Source: Saccharothrix sp. HUAS TT1
Lineage (GTDB): Bacteria; Actinomycetota; Actinomycetes; Mycobacteriales; Pseudonocardiaceae
Length of the DNA: 64,000 nt
Assembly (NCBI RefSeq): GCF_040744945.1
Contig: NZ_CP160453.1
Coordinates: 6,944,001-7,008,000, forward strand
Direction: 5' to 3'
In this document: positions 8,368 through 21,800 of the stretch, one piece after another
Position numbering within the stretch: position 1 is the first letter of the stretch
How the letters are laid out: each line of letters starts with the position of its first letter
Notes under the pieces: model-generated
The model's input: the letters and a program-made list of their open reading frames with translations, nothing else
Databases searched by the model: none
Told to the model about the DNA's origin: nothing
Translations under genes and position numbers: made by a program

Positions 8368-9845
8368 GCGATTCTCCTGAAGGTCTTGTAGTGGTCATCG
8401 GTGTAGTACTGGTTGCCGTCGGAGCCGACCACCACCCGCTCGCCACCCCGCTCGTACGTGAAGGTGAACGGCCGGATGTCGTACTCCCGGTAGTGGATCT
8501 GCGCGTTGGTGGTGTTGTCGACCACCGGGAGGATCATGGCGCCGCCGCTGTTGTTGAACTGCATCCCGCCGACGTAGCGATCACGGACGACACCGGGGGG
8601 CAGCGGCGGGAGCGTGTGCTGGTCCAGCGGCGGCAGCGGTTCGGCGATGGCGGTGATCTGCGCGAAGAGCACCGGGTGGCCCACCGGGCCGAAGCGCACG
8701 GCGCTCGTCGCCACGGTCGCCCCGCCCCACACCGGATCTCCGGACACGGTCGCGTACCTGAGGTTGGCCAAGGACTGACCACCGGCTCCGGTGAGGAAGA
8801 AGTCGGCGTCCTGCCCCGAGTCGGCGATCGTCTTGAGCAGCTTGCCCGCCAGTTCCGTGTTGCCCTTCAGAGCGGCCGGACCGTGCGGGGCGGGTTGGCC
8901 CGGCGGCGCGGTCGCGCGGCACGCGGTGAGCACGTCGAGCAGCACGGCGCCCACGGCCGTGGCCGCCGACAACAGCTTCGGCACTTCGGTGGGCACGTCG
9001 GCGGCGGCCAGCAGGGTCTTCAGCGCGGTCGGATCGGGTTCCAGCGCGAGGCCGCTCCGCAGTGCCCTCAGCAGCGCGGTGGTGCCCGGGTTCTCCCGGC
9101 CCATGGCGGCGAACAGGTCGTTCGGGATCTTGTTCACCTGCGGGACGCCGGGACGCCCGTTGAGGGTGGTGATGATGCTGTCGACGTCCAGCAGCCGGCC
9201 CTTGATCGCGTCGACGAACAGGTCGACGTTGACGAGCCGGCTGTCGGGCATGTGGTTGTCGAGCAGCGCCACCGGTCTCGGTTTGACGATCTCGCCGCTC
9301 GCCAACCCCCAGAGGTCGGCGGTGAGGGGGTCGGTCTCCACGACGATCCCGCCGCGGAAACCCGCGGCGTACTGCTTGATCCCCGCCAACCGGGCGACCG
9401 GCCGACGCGAGGTGGCCAGCTGGTCTCGGAGGTTCGCCATCAGGCCTTGGATGCGGACTTCCTCGGCCGCCAGCTTGACCGGGTTGTTCTGGAGGCTGTC
9501 CCTGATGTCTTCGACCTCCTCGGCGAGCGCCACCGCCAACCGGCGCACCTCGTCGCGGTCGAACGCGATCTCGTCGATCACGCTGTTGGTGATCAGGCCG
9601 TCGCCGTCGTCGTCGCGTTCGACGCTCGCGCCGAACACCGACTTCATCAGCACGTCGGCATCGGTCCTCAGCTTGGCCACCCGCTGCTGGGGGGTCAGCA
9701 CCTTCGGCTTCTGCTGCTGCGGGTTCGCCCCCTTGGTCTTGGCCAGACCCGGCTGGGCCGGGGTCTTCGGCGCGGTGTTGGCCGGCTTGTTCGGCTTGCC
9801 CGCGTCGGGTTTCCCCGCGGCCGGCTTGCGCTTCTTCGGCGGCAT
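8364..9845 (-). CDS. Toxin effector with basic N terminus and C-terminal RNase (barnase/RNase Sa family) domain
   Basis: 493 aa. ATG at 9843-9845 has a GGAGGAGG 8 nt upstream and lies 19 nt after the stop of the TcA-like gene. Residues 1-50 are low-complexity and rich in Lys, Pro, Ala and Gln, strongly basic, opening with MPPKKRK. A middle part of about 350 residues is unassigned; it has a DDDGDG acidic loop near 78-83 and helices. The last about 50 residues are a microbial ribonuclease domain: catalytic Glu454 (YREYD), Arg470 (ERVVVGSDG) and His485 (YYTDDHYKTF) match Glu54, Arg69 and His85 of RNase Sa. It should cleave single-stranded RNA at guanosines. No signal peptide. Position between TcA and barstar genes suggests it is cargo of the Tc particle rather than a Sec substrate. 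Confidence 0.85.
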   Translation of the reverse strand: MPPKKRKPAAGKPDAGKPNKPANTAPKTPAQPGLAKTKGANPQQQKPKVLTPQQRVAKLRTDADVLMKSVFGASVERDDDGDGLITNSVIDEIAFDRDEVRRLAVALAEEVEDIRDSLQNNPVKLAAEEVRIQGLMANLRDQLATSRRPVARLAGIKQYAAGFRGGIVVETDPLTADLWGLASGEIVKPRPVALLDNHMPDSRLVNVDLFVDAIKGRLLDVDSIITTLNGRPGVPQVNKIPNDLFAAMGRENPGTTALLRALRSGLALEPDPTALKTLLAAADVPTEVPKLLSAATAVGAVLLDVLTACRATAPPGQPAPHGPAALKGNTELAGKLLKTIADSGQDADFFLTGAGGQSLANLRYATVSGDPVWGGATVATSAVRFGPVGHPVLFAQITAIAEPLPPLDQHTLPPLPPGVVRDRYVGGMQFNNSGGAMILPVVDNTTNAQIHYREYDIRPFTFTYERGGERVVVGSDGNQYYTDDHYKTFRRIA

Positions 9846-9864
9846 CGCTGGTCCTCCTCCGTCG

Positions 9865-12800
9865 TCAGACCGCTGCGGCCCGGTAGGCCAGCACCAGGCC
9901 GAGACCCGTCAGGTCTTCTTTGTCGCCGTCGAGCGCGAAGGTCCAGTCGTCGCCGACGCGCAGGTCCGGGGTGAGCAGCAACCTGCCCTCGGCGAGCACC
10001 ATCGACCGGTCGCCGTTCACCGTCAGCCGCGGCGCGGCGCCGTCGGCCGCGCCGAAGTGCGGGTAGACGCCGATGACCTGGCGGCCGGTGATGCCGGGCA
10101 ACAGGTCCGGGGTGATCGGGAGGGTCAGCTCGGTCGCCTCGCCCTCGACGAACTCCTGCCACTGGTCCGGGAACTCGGTCGCGACGTCGAGGAAGCGGGC
10201 CGCCGGGTAGGGCTTGAGCATCCCCTTCACCGCGTTCGCGAACACCTCGCCGCCCTGCGCGGCCGTGTACCGCAGGGTCAGCACGACGTCCCGCAGCCGC
10301 GCCGACCGGCGCCCGGTCAGCTCCAGGCGCCACGTGGACACCGCGCCGGTGCCCTCGAACGGCAGGTAGCGGGAGTCGTCGTAGCGCAGCTCGAACAACC
10401 CGTTGTTCTCCTGGCCCTCCGGTTGGGACAGGGCGATCTGCTGGCTCGCGCGCCAGTCGCCGCGCAGGGTGTCGGGCGGCGGCTCCTTGGGGTCGAGCAG
10501 GTGGCGCACCGCCTTCGGGTCGGGCGCCAGCACCGTCTTGTGCCCCAGCTGGGTGAGGGTGGCGTTGGGCTGGGCCACCTCGCCGTCGACGCCCACGAAG
10601 GTGAGGGTCACGGTCCGGATCTGACGCCGGAAGTGGCCGGGGAAGTCGCGGTCGAACAGCTCCTCGGGCAGGGTGAACTCGCACGACCCGCTCCCGGCCA
10701 GCCGCAGCGCCGCGGCCGGGTCCAGTTCCAGCAGCGACACCCGCTTGGTGATCTCCAGGTCGCGGGCGCCGGTGTCGGCGTGCGCCTGGCCCAGCCGGTC
10801 CAGGTCCACCGCGAGGCTGTCCCCGGCGAGCAGCCCGGCGCGGCGGCTGTCCCAGTGCAGCGGGCGGATGAAGGCGGGCTCGGCGTCGTTCAGGCCCCGT
10901 TCGAACCGCAACGCCCGTTCGGCGGCCCGAGCGGTGTCGTAGGCCATCGAGTAGGCCTGGAAGTACAGCCCGGACAACCGGCTCGCCATCCACCCGTAGA
11001 GCTCGGCGCTGGTGAACTTGTCCTTCAGCAGCGCGGCGACGGCCTGGTTGTGCGTGATCTCCTGGGCGTGCACCTCGGCTTCACGGCGTGCGATCGACAG
11101 CTGGTGCTCGGCCTCGGCCACCCGGTGGTCGATCTGCGCGAGGTCGCTCCCGGCGGTGGCGAGCTGGAACTCCCACTCCTGGTGCGTGCGCTCCTGCTCG
11201 GCGCGCACGCCGAGCAGTTCGCCGGTGACCGAGAACCCCTCCCCCAGCACCTGGGGTATCTCGGCGGCCTTGTCCAGCACGTTGCCCAGGTGGTGCCCGC
11301 CCCACGTGGTGCCGAGGCTGAACGGCCCGATCGTGGTCTGCGGGACGGCGTGGGCGATGGCGGCGGCGACCTTGAGCACGCCCGAGGTCAGGTGCATGGC
11401 CGCGGCCGTGCCCATGATCCCGATCTGGGCCTGCTCCAGCGAGGTGAGCCCGTTCGTGATCAGCCGCTGGTAGTGGGCGATCCGCTGGTTGACCGCGTCC
11501 CGGCCGGCCTGCAGCTCGCGCAGGTTCGCCGCGGCGGCTTCGACCCGCGCGTCCCTGATCGCCCGGGTCAGCTCCAGGATCACGCCCTCCTGCCGGTTCT
11601 GCAGCAGGACGAGCTCTTCCGAGTCCCGGCGCTCCAGCACCGACTGCAGCTCCCCGCCGAACTGGCGGAGCCGGTCGACCATCTCCTGGGCGCGCCGGAA
11701 CGTGGCCTCGAACCGGTAGTGCGGGACCGCGACCGCGGTGACCGCGGTGACCGCCCGCTCCACGCCGACGCCGGCGGCCACGCTGCGGACCAGGTCCATC
11801 GGGTCGATCGGCGGCTCGAACAGGGGCAGCGGCCGGCTGATGCCCAGGATGTCGAGCGATTGCCTGATCTTGCGCAGCCGATCTTCCACCCGGTCCCAGT
11901 AGGCGGTGAACACGCTGTTGTCCGGGACCCGGAAGTAGCGGTTGGCCACCCCGGCGTGGACCCGGCCCGGCCCTTCCAGCAGCCGGCCGCCGTCGGTCAG
12001 CTCGGTCAGCAGGTCGAGGTCGCCCGGCTCGTCGTCCAGCTGCCGGTAGGTCCGCGACGCGGTGAGCGGCAGCTTCCCGGGCAGCTCGGGCCGCAGGCCC
12101 AGCAGGTCCCAGGCGAAGGTGTAGAGCATCCGCGCCTCGTCCACGCTCTCGCCGGTGTGCTGGCGGAAGAGCATGTCGCCCCAGTCGAGCAGGTTGTCGA
12201 TGTAGGCCATCACCACCGCCCGGCGGTGGGACACCGGGCGCAGGTCGGCGATGGCGTGCGGGTCGAACGGGTCGCTGCGGTAGGCGTCGACGAGCCGGTC
12301 GCGGTCACCCACGAGGTCGTAGTGCCGCCGGAGGTCCGCGACCAGCGCGGCGCGCTCCTGCAACTGCTCGACGGCCCGCACGACCCCCAGCCACTGACCG
12401 CGCTTCGGCTCGCGGGTGCGGGGCGTGATCCGGGCTGCCGCGGCGGCGGCCGCGTCCGCGAGCAGCACGTGCAGCTGCGGTGACGACAGCCGGTCGAGCA
12501 CCGCCAGTTCCGCTTCGTCCAGCGCGCGGTTCTCCCGGAACGCGGGCGCCAGCCGCTCCAGGTCCGCCACGACCCGGGCCAGTTCGGCGGCCAGCCCGGT
12601 CGGTTCGTCGAACCCGGCGGCGGCGAGCCGGTCGGCCAGCTCCGCCAGGTCCCGCCGCGACCGGTCGGCCAGCGCGGCGAGGTCCACCGCGAGGAACGGC
12701 AGGAACCGCCAGTGCCGGTCGGGTTCGGTGGGGTCGAAGACGTGCTCGTACCACTGCCGCGCGTCGGCGAACCGCTGAGCGTCGTTGAACGCCTGCGCGA

Positions 12801-15800
12801 TGAGGACGGGCGCGTGGAAGAAGATCTCCCAGTAGTAGATCCCGTTGGCGCTCTCGAAGTCCAGGTGCGCGTCGGCGGGCAACCGGTTCACCACGACCCG
12901 GTCGCCGCGGACCTGGATGGTGTTGCGCTCCGACCGGTCGGTCCGGAACGCCGGGCGCTCGTCCAGCTCCTGGCTGGCCGGGTCCAGCAGGGCCTTCACA
13001 CCACCGGCCAGCAGCCGCTGGTTGAGCTGCGCCGCCGTGCTGGTGGTCAGGCGGACGACCTCGATGGGCAGCGCGGCCCGCTCGAACGGCCGCGGCACGG
13101 CGATCGTGGTCGGGTGGGCCAGATAGCTCCCGCCGAGGAACAGGTAGAGGTGCTGGTCGGACCCGCTGTCCAGCAGCCCGGTGAACTCGGCGAAGTCCTC
13201 GGGCAGGTCGCCCCAGTTGCCCTCGATCGGGGCGAACCCGGTGAGGTCGGCCAGGCCGGACGACAGGCGCGCGTAGTGGTCGCCGCTGAACGCGTAGCGG
13301 CGCTGACCGCGCCGGAACACGGCGGTGATCGGCCAGGGCAGGTCCCGCGGGTAGCCCTCGTCCACGAACTCCGGCACCGAGCCGTCGTCGGGCAGGGTGT
13401 AGCGGACGACCTGCTTGCCGCTGGTCAGGTACAGGAACCCGGCCTCGACGTGCGCGGAGTCCACCGCGGCGAGGCCGCCGGTGGTCGCGCCCCGGTTCAG
13501 GTCCCGGTTCGGCCAGGTCGTCTCGACGCGCTTCGGGTCCGAGTGCTTCGGGTCCGAGTGCTTGGCGTCGGAGCCCTTCTGGTCGGCGCCCTTCGACCTG
13601 GGGTGCGGCCGGCGGTCCGGCGGCACGACCTTGACCTGGGTGCACGTCCGGGTCGAGTCGTCGAAGTACCAGGACGTGTCGCCCAGCCGCAGGGCCGCGC
13701 CGATCATCGGCCACTTCGGGAAGGTCTCGTCGCTCTCGGCGATCTTGTGCGCGCGGTTCCCGTCGGGCGCGCGGTAGTCCCTGCCGGAGTAGCGGACGTA
13801 GTCCTCCCCGACGAACACGTAGGTGTGCTGGTTCTCGACGTCCACGACAGCCGCGTCGAACCGGTGGGGTCCGGCCCCGTCGGCGAACAGGCCGGTCACC
13901 GGGGCGCCGATGCTGCCGCTGCGCTCCACCCGGCCCGCGCCGGCGGCGGAGTAGAACCACTCGACGCCGTTGAGGTCGGTGAACGCGGCGTTGATCCGCT
14001 CCCAGCGCGGGAAGTCCTCGTCGTTGGTGAGGATGTCCTTGGGGTAGCCGGGGTCGAGCGCGCCGAACACGCCGCGGTAGCGGAAGTACTGCCCACCCGA
14101 GAACACGTAGGTGTGCTCGCGGTCGCCTTCGCGGCGGTGCAGGACGGCGTCCACCGCACCGGTGCGGGCCAGGTGGGTCGCACCGCGCCCCCAGCGGTCC
14201 GCGGTGGTCCCGCCGGCGCCGGGCGTGCCACCGGTGACGGTGGCGTAGCGCCGGGCCTGGTTGTCGAAGAACAACCGGGCGCCGCCGGGCAGTTCGACCG
14301 CGGCGTCGACCCGGGTCCACCCGACCAGGCCGAGGTCGCTCAGCGGACGCCGGGCGACCGGTTCGGCCGGGGCCACGACCGCCGGTCGGCACAGGAAGCT
14401 GCCGCCCTTGTGGTCGATGCTGAACCAGGGTCCGTAGTCGGCCCCGCTCGGGCTGGTGAACCGGACCACCCTGGGCCGGTGCGCCGCGCCCGCGCCGGTG
14501 GCCGCATCGATTTCAGCGGCGGCGAGGACTTCGCGCATCGGATCGGCGGCCGGGAGGGCGCCACCGGGCGTCCCCGCGCCGAGGGCGCGCACCGGGAACA
14601 CCTCCTCCACCAGTTCCGGGGTCAGCGCGACGGCCTGGACGTGCGACGACTTGGCCAGGACGGGCGCGGCCCCGTCCGCACCGGGCTTCGTGGTGATCAC
14701 CGAGTACGTGCAGGTCACCACGATCGACTCGGGACCGCCGGACCGGGCGCCGGCCACCTCCACGGCCAGGCGGGCGTCGTAGATGACGCCGTCGCTGCGG
14801 GTGTCCACCGCCAACGTCTGCGCCGGCACCCACTCCCCGTTCAGGTTGCAGAACGAGTAGTGGACCTTGACGCGCTCGGTCGCGGGCGGTGCGGTGACCT
14901 CCTGGCCGTGGTCCTGCTCACGGGTGACCAGGGTGGTGGTCGAGGGCGTGGCCGGTGCGACGGACTCCACCGTGGTCCAGAACACGAACACCCGGTTGAA
15001 CGCGTGGACCGGGTGCACCTCGTCGGCGTCGATCTGGACGTCGACGTGGAGCCACGGCTCCCACGACCCGGTGAGCTTGTCGGCGCTGCGGAACCGGGCG
15101 CGCCGGTAGTAGTAGCGCCGGGGCTGGGTCCGGGTGCGGCCGAACAGGACCAGGTCGCGGGAGCCCTGGTCGCCCGCCGCGTGGACGTGGCCGCCCGCGA
15201 TGGCCAGGCGGGACACCTCGGTGTACTCGTCCAGGTAGCGCTTGTAGGCGCGTTCCACCGACTCGGGCGTGATCTCGTCCTGCAGCAGGTCGGCTTCCAG
15301 CGCTTCGAACGCCGGCGTCTTGCCGGCCCGCAGTTCGGGGCGCAGGTAGTTCTCCGGGTAGAGGAAGACCTTGCGGTTGGCCTCCCAGACCCGGTAGTTG
15401 CGCATCCAGGTCCACCACGTCCGCAGCCGGTCGCGCACCTGCCCGTCCGCCCCGCCGGTGTGCTCGACCTGTTCCAGGTCGAGGAAGTAGCGGTGCAGGA
15501 ACAGCTGGGTGGCCGCGATGGCCTCGCGGATCGGGGAGGTCGTGCCCCGGCTGCCCATGTCGACGTCGATCAGCAACCGCTGGAACAGCTCGCGCGAGGT
15601 GTCCGCGCCGGTCCTGGCCAGCACGGCCGGCACCAGCGCGTCGCGTTCGACCACGTTGAGCTCGTCGTGGACCTGGCGGGAGAGCACCGCCCAGTCCTGC
15701 GGGCTGTGCCGGCGCGCCAGCAGGTCGTGCAGCAGCGTGGCCGTGGCGGCGTAGGAGGGTTGCCCGCCGTGCAGCCCGGACCAGACGTCGAAGACGGTGG

Positions 15801-18800
15801 CGGGCCCCGCGCCCAGCGCGTCGGCCACGGTGAACACGTCGACCAGCTTGAGCAGCAGTTCCAGCTCGACCCGGTCGTCGACGGGCGTGCCGGTGAGCAG
15901 GGCTCGGCGCCGGACGAGCCAGCGCAGGTCCTCCACGTCCCAGCCCATGATCCCGGCGAGCCCGCTGTAGGGGTCGGCGAGCGTGCCCGGACCGGCCGCG
16001 ACGAACTCCGCCAGCCCGTCGCGGGCGCGAGCCGCGCCCGCGAACCGGGCGATCGCGCGGATGTCCTCGATCCGGTAGTCCGCCGCGGCCGACCACCGCT
16101 CCCGGAACGCCTGCGGGTAGGTCCGGTCGACCTGCCGGTACCCGTCGCCGGAGTAGCGGACGTACTGCTCGCCCCGGCCGAGGTAGGTCCGCCCACCGAG
16201 GACGAATGCGGTGTCGACGCCCTCCTCGAACGCGGCGGGCAGGTCGCCCCAGTCGTCGCGCACCGCGCGGGGGAACCCGTCGTCCACGAACTCGCGGTCG
16301 TCGCCGCTGTAGCGGGCGTACTGCCCGCCCCGGAACACGTACAGCTCACCGCCCTCGGCGACGAAGGCCGCGTCGACGCCGGGGTCGTCGGTGAACGCGT
16401 TGCGGACCCGGCCCCAGGCGCCGGCGATCGGCCGGACGTCGGGCTGCCGCACGTCGACCCAGTGCGGACCGGCGAACAGGCGGACACCGCCGTCACTGCC
16501 GCGGAAGGCCGCGTCGATCCCGTCGCGCAGCTGCTCGGGCAGGGCCGTGACGCCGAGTTCGGCCGGCAGCGAGGTCTCGATCGCCCGGGGGTAGCCCTCG
16601 TCCACGAACGACAGGTCGCCGCCGGAGTAGCGGACGTACTGGTCGCCGCTGAACAGGTAGGTGCGGCCGGCGTCGACCAGCGCGGCGTCCACCCGGCCCT
16701 GCTCGGCGAGCGTGTTGCGGACCCGGCCCAGGCCCAGTTCGGCGAGGTCGTAGGTCGCGGTCAGGGTGCGTGAGACGACGTGGCAGTCACCGCCGACGAA
16801 CAGGTACGCGGTGCGCCGGTTGGCCACGACGGCGTCGACCACCGGACCGGCGCCCGCCTCGACCCGCGCGGCCACCGCGTCCTCGAACGCGTCGGGCAGG
16901 TTGGCGAACGCGTCCTCGTCGCGCAGGTTGTCGGCGATGAGCTTGGGGTAGCCCGGGTCGGCGTGGCGGTAGGCGGCGCCGGTGTAGCGGACGTACTGGT
17001 CGCCGGAGAACAGGAACGTCGTCCGGCCCGAGTCCACGAACGCGGCGTCGACCCGGCCGCCGCCGGTCACGAAGTTGTTGCGCGACAGGCCCCAGGCGCT
17101 CCGGATCGGCCGGAGCGGCGCGACCGCGCCCGCGGCGACGCGGGTGAACCGGTCCGGGAAGAACAGGTAGGTGGCGGCGTCCGGCCCGGTGAACGCGGCG
17201 GTCACCGCGCCCGGCCAGTCGCGCTCGACACCGGGCCACAGCCGGCTCACCGGCCGGGGCGGCGACCACACGCCGGTGTCCTCGTCGCGCGCCAGGTACT
17301 CGTCGCCGATCAGCACCAGCACGTTCCGGCCCTCGAACAGCACCGCGTCGGGCGCGGTGAAGCCGGCGGGCCGCAGGTCGGCGGGGATGTCCCAGAAGGC
17401 CGCGTCGGCGTGCGACGGGTAGCCCTCGTCCGCCCGGGCGTAGTCGGTCCCGGAGAACACCAGGTGGCGTTGGACGCCTCGGGCGTCCGGCTTCTCGAAC
17501 AGGTGGGTCAGGCCGTCCCGGACGTAGGCCAGGGTCACGCTGGTCAGGCCGGCCCAGTGCTCGGCGATCGACCGCGGTTCGCCGACGATGTGCGCGTCGG
17601 CGAGCCGGGAGCCCTCGTAGACGACGAACTGGTCGCCGCTGAAGACGTAGGTGCGCCCGTCGCGGCCGACGAACGCGGCGTCGACGTGGTTGTCCAGCGC
17701 GATGGTGTTGCGGCTTCGTCCCCAGTCCTCGGCGAGCGGGTACTCCCGGTTCAGCCGGACGTCGAAGCACGAACCGCCCTTGAACAGGTAGGTGTTGCCG
17801 TCGGCGCCGCGCAGCACGGCGTCCAAGCCGGTGCGGAACCCCGCCGGCACCGTGCGCAGGACCCGTGGCCGCACGGGGGTCTTGGTGACGGTCGCGCCCT
17901 CCAGGGCGCTGTAGCGCCGCCAGCCCCCGGCGCCCTCGACCAGGACCGAACCGTCCTCGATGAACGCGCACCCGACGTCACCGAAGTCCTGGTAGCGGCG
18001 GTGCAGGGCGTCGGACACGGCGTGGCAGCGGCCGTCGACCACCAGGTAGGCGGTGCGCCGGTCGGCGAACGCCGCCTCGACCGGACCGGTCAGCGGGTCG
18101 GGCAGCCCGGCGAACCCCGGCTCGGACCGCAGCGCCTCCAGCGACCTGGGGTAGCCGTCGGCGACGGTCGAGAGGTCCGCACCGTCGTAGCGCACGTACT
18201 GGTTGCCGCTGAACAGGTACGTGGCGGAGCCCAGCACCAGCGTGGCGTCGACGCGGCCGTGCCGGGCGATGCTGTTGACGACGTTGCCCCAGACGGCCGT
18301 GTTCGAGGCCGGGTAGCGGTCGTCGAAGCCGGTGTAGTCGCTGCCGGAGTAGCGGACGTGACGGGTGCCAGAGAAGACGTACGTCCTGCCGTCCCGGCCG
18401 ACGAAGGCCGCGTCTACGCGGTCGAACGGCAGGCTGTCCCACCGGTCGGCCAGCGGCCTGGGCTCGGACCACCAGCGCCGCTTGGTGTCGAACACGACGT
18501 ACCGGTCGCCCGAGAACAGGTAGGTCCGGTCGTCCTGGCCGGTGAACACCGCGTCGACGGTGGAGAACCCCTCGTCGGGCAGGTTCCACCAGTTCTCGGC
18601 CAGCGGCCTCGGGTAGCCGGGGTCGGGCGCGGCGTAGGCGCGCGTCGAGTAGCGGACGTGGTACTGGACGTCCTGCTCGGGGTCGGCCAGCACCTCGATC
18701 CTGTCGGTCGCCCGCCGCAGGACGAGCCCGATCCCCTTCTCCGCCGGCAGGCGCCATTCCGGCGCGGCACCGGTGACGCGCGTGTCCGCGGCGACGGTGA

Positions 18801-21800
18801 TCCCGTGCTCCTGGAGCAGGTCGCGCAGCGCTCGGGACACGACGCCCGCGGCCAGGTCGGGCTCGTGCTCGACCGGGAGGTCGAACAGCGGCCCGCCCGC
18901 ACCGAACAGGTGGGTCGCGCCGTCCAGCACGAAGGACGCGCCGACCCGCCGCAGCCCGCCCCAGTCCGGGGCGATGCGCCGCGGGTGGCCCGGGTCGACC
19001 ACCGAGTAGTCGGCGCCGGAGTACCGCAGGTACTTGTCGCCGCTGAACAGGTAGGTCATCCCGTCCAGGCCCACGAACGCGGAGTCGACCACGCCCTCGG
19101 CGAGGACCGGCCCCAGCACGCCCCAGCGCTGCGCGGTCGCGCCCGGTCGGACCGGCGCCGCCCCACCGGGCTCCAGCACGACCGTGCGGCCGTCCTTGAA
19201 CAGGTGGACCACCCCCGCGCTGTCGGCGAAGGCCGCGTCCAGCGCGCCGTCGAAGCCGACCGGCACACCGGGCAGGTGGGACTCGATGGAGCGCGGGAAG
19301 GTCTCGTCCACGAGGACGCCGTCGTTCTCGACGCAGTCGGAGTAGCGCACCACCTGGTTGCCCGAGAACAGCACGACCGACGACGCCTCGGCGAAACCCG
19401 CGTCGACCCGCCCGGTGTCGGCCAGGACGTTGCGCACCCGGCCCCAGACCTCGGCGCTCGGCCGCTCGCCCAGCACGTCGCCGACGGCCAGGCAGTGGTC
19501 GCCCGAGAACAGGTGGGTCGTGCCGTCGCGGTCCTGGAACGACGCGTCCACCGCGGTCCGGAACCGGTCCGGCAGCGGCGTGCGCCGCCCCTCCCCCTCC
19601 CACCACTCGCCTATCGCGCGGGGGTAGCCCTCGTCCACGAACGCGTAGTCCGTGCCGGAGTAGCGCACGTACTGGTCACCCCGGAACAGGTAGGTCCGGC
19701 CCTCCCCGTCCACGAAGGCGCTGTCGATCCGGGCCGGTTCGTCGCCGAAGGTGTTGCGGACCGCGCCCCAGACCTGCGTGGTGCGGTCCCAGTGCGCGGC
19801 GCCGGGCGCCCGGACGAAGGCGTGCGACCCGACGGCGTCGTGCCCGACGACCCAGTCCGCGCCCTGCGCGTCGGTGAACGCGGCGTCCACGCCGTCGAGC
19901 CCGGCGAACCGGGGCGACAGCTCGGCCAGCGGCCTCGGCCCGGTCGGGACCTCGGCGCCTTCCGGGTAGACCCACCACCCGGCGCCGCGGAACAGGTAGC
20001 GGTTGCCGTCGGCGGGTTCCAGCAGGGCGTCGACGCGGTCGACGCCCGCCGGCAGCACCAGCGGCTCGGCGAACTTGCCCGCCAGGTCCTGGTCGTGGAA
20101 GGCGATGCCGACCTGGGTGGCGTCCAGCCCCAGCCGGGTGACCAGCAGCGCGAACCGCCGGATCCGGTGGTAGGCGCGGCGGCCGGCCGATCCCGGCGCC
20201 GGCAGCACGTCGAACGCCTCGGCCACCCCGCCGCAGACCCCCGCGCAGAGGGCTTCGACCGTCGTCACGGGCTGGCCGGTCGCGTCCGCCAGCACCTCCA
20301 GCAGGGCGGCGCGCTGCACGTCCGCCAGGGCGGTGAGGGCGGTGGTCACCTCCGCGACGCCCGCCACCAGCTCACGGGCGGCGACGTGCAGCAGGTAGAA
20401 GATGTCGGTGGCGTAGTCCTCCAACGCGGGCAGGGCGTAGCCGAGGGCGTTGGACGGGGTGGCGAACCAGGCGAGCCGGTCGGCGGGCACCGAGAGGTCG
20501 TCGTGCAGATCGCCCCGGGCGACGAGGACTTCCACCAGCCGGGCGGTCTCGTCGGCGTCGAAGCCCAGTTCGGCGACCGCGTCGAGGTCGAACCGGTAGG
20601 GCCGCTGGTCGGTCAGGACGGTGGCGATCCGGTGGGTGATCGTGGCCAGGTCGCCGGCGGAGAACAACCGCTCCCAGGGCGATCCGGCGAGGGACACCGC
20701 GTTGTCCGGGTCGGTGAAGAAGGCCCGGACCTCCTGGGGCACCAGGTTGTCGCCGTCGAGGTACGTGCCGGCCAGGGCCTCGGTCACCGCGCGGGCGGCG
20801 GCGCGGTCGGCGATCTCGCCGAACTGCTCCGCGTCCACGGTGAGCAGCGCCGCGCGGGCCGAGGCGAGCTGGTCCTGGATGGCGTGCAGGACGGCCGCGC
20901 GGTGCGGGTGGAACGTGACGGCGAGGCCGAACCCGTCGAGGGGCAGGCGGGCGAGCGCCGCGGGGTCGACGTAGTTGTCGTCGGCGTCGGTGTAGCCGTT
21001 GAACCGCAGGCTCTCCAGCAGCTCGTCCCGTTGCTCCGCGGTGAGCGCCACGTCGGCGAAGACCTCCGGGTCGACCGCCACCGGCTCGGTCCGCGCCCGC
21101 TCGGCGAGCCCGTGCAGCAGGTCGAACACCTCCGGCGCGACGGCGTCGAGGGGCACGGTGACCGCGAACCCGGCGACGTTCTCCGGCGCCAGGAAGAAGC
21201 CCGGCGTGCGGATCTCACCGGACGGGGCGAGGTAGCCCTGCACGACCAGGTTGTCGTACAGCTCCGCCTGGCGGTCGTCGGCGAGTCCGCCCAGCGTCGC
21301 GAGGTCCGAGGGGTAGAACCCGGGCAGGTCCGCCGCGCAGCGCTCGGCGATGAGGGCGAACAGCGGTTCCCTGACGTCCTGGAAGTCGCTCGCCAGCTCG
21401 AACCGGGCGGCCGTCGTCGGGAGCCGGTCGTCCACCAGCACGCCGGAGGGGTCGAGCGTGCCGGTGAGCACCAGGTTGGTGAAGACCTTGCCCGCCAGCG
21501 CTTCGGCCAGGCCGAGACCGCGGAAGTCCTCCTCGACGACCGTCGCCAGGTCGGTCACGGCGTCGTACGCCGCCGCCTCCACCAGGGCGGGGTCGAGCCT
21601 CAGCACGCGGGGATCGCGTGCGACGACACCGTCGGACCAGGTGAGCGCGTCGTGCAGGACCTGGGCGGCGCGCCGCCCGAACCGCTCGGACACGAACAGG
21701 TCGGGCGTCAACCCGACCTCGTCCAGCTTGTCGTTCACCCGGCCGTGGACCGCGGCCCAGTCCTCGTCGGCCTCACCCGGTGCGGTGCCACCCAGGACGT

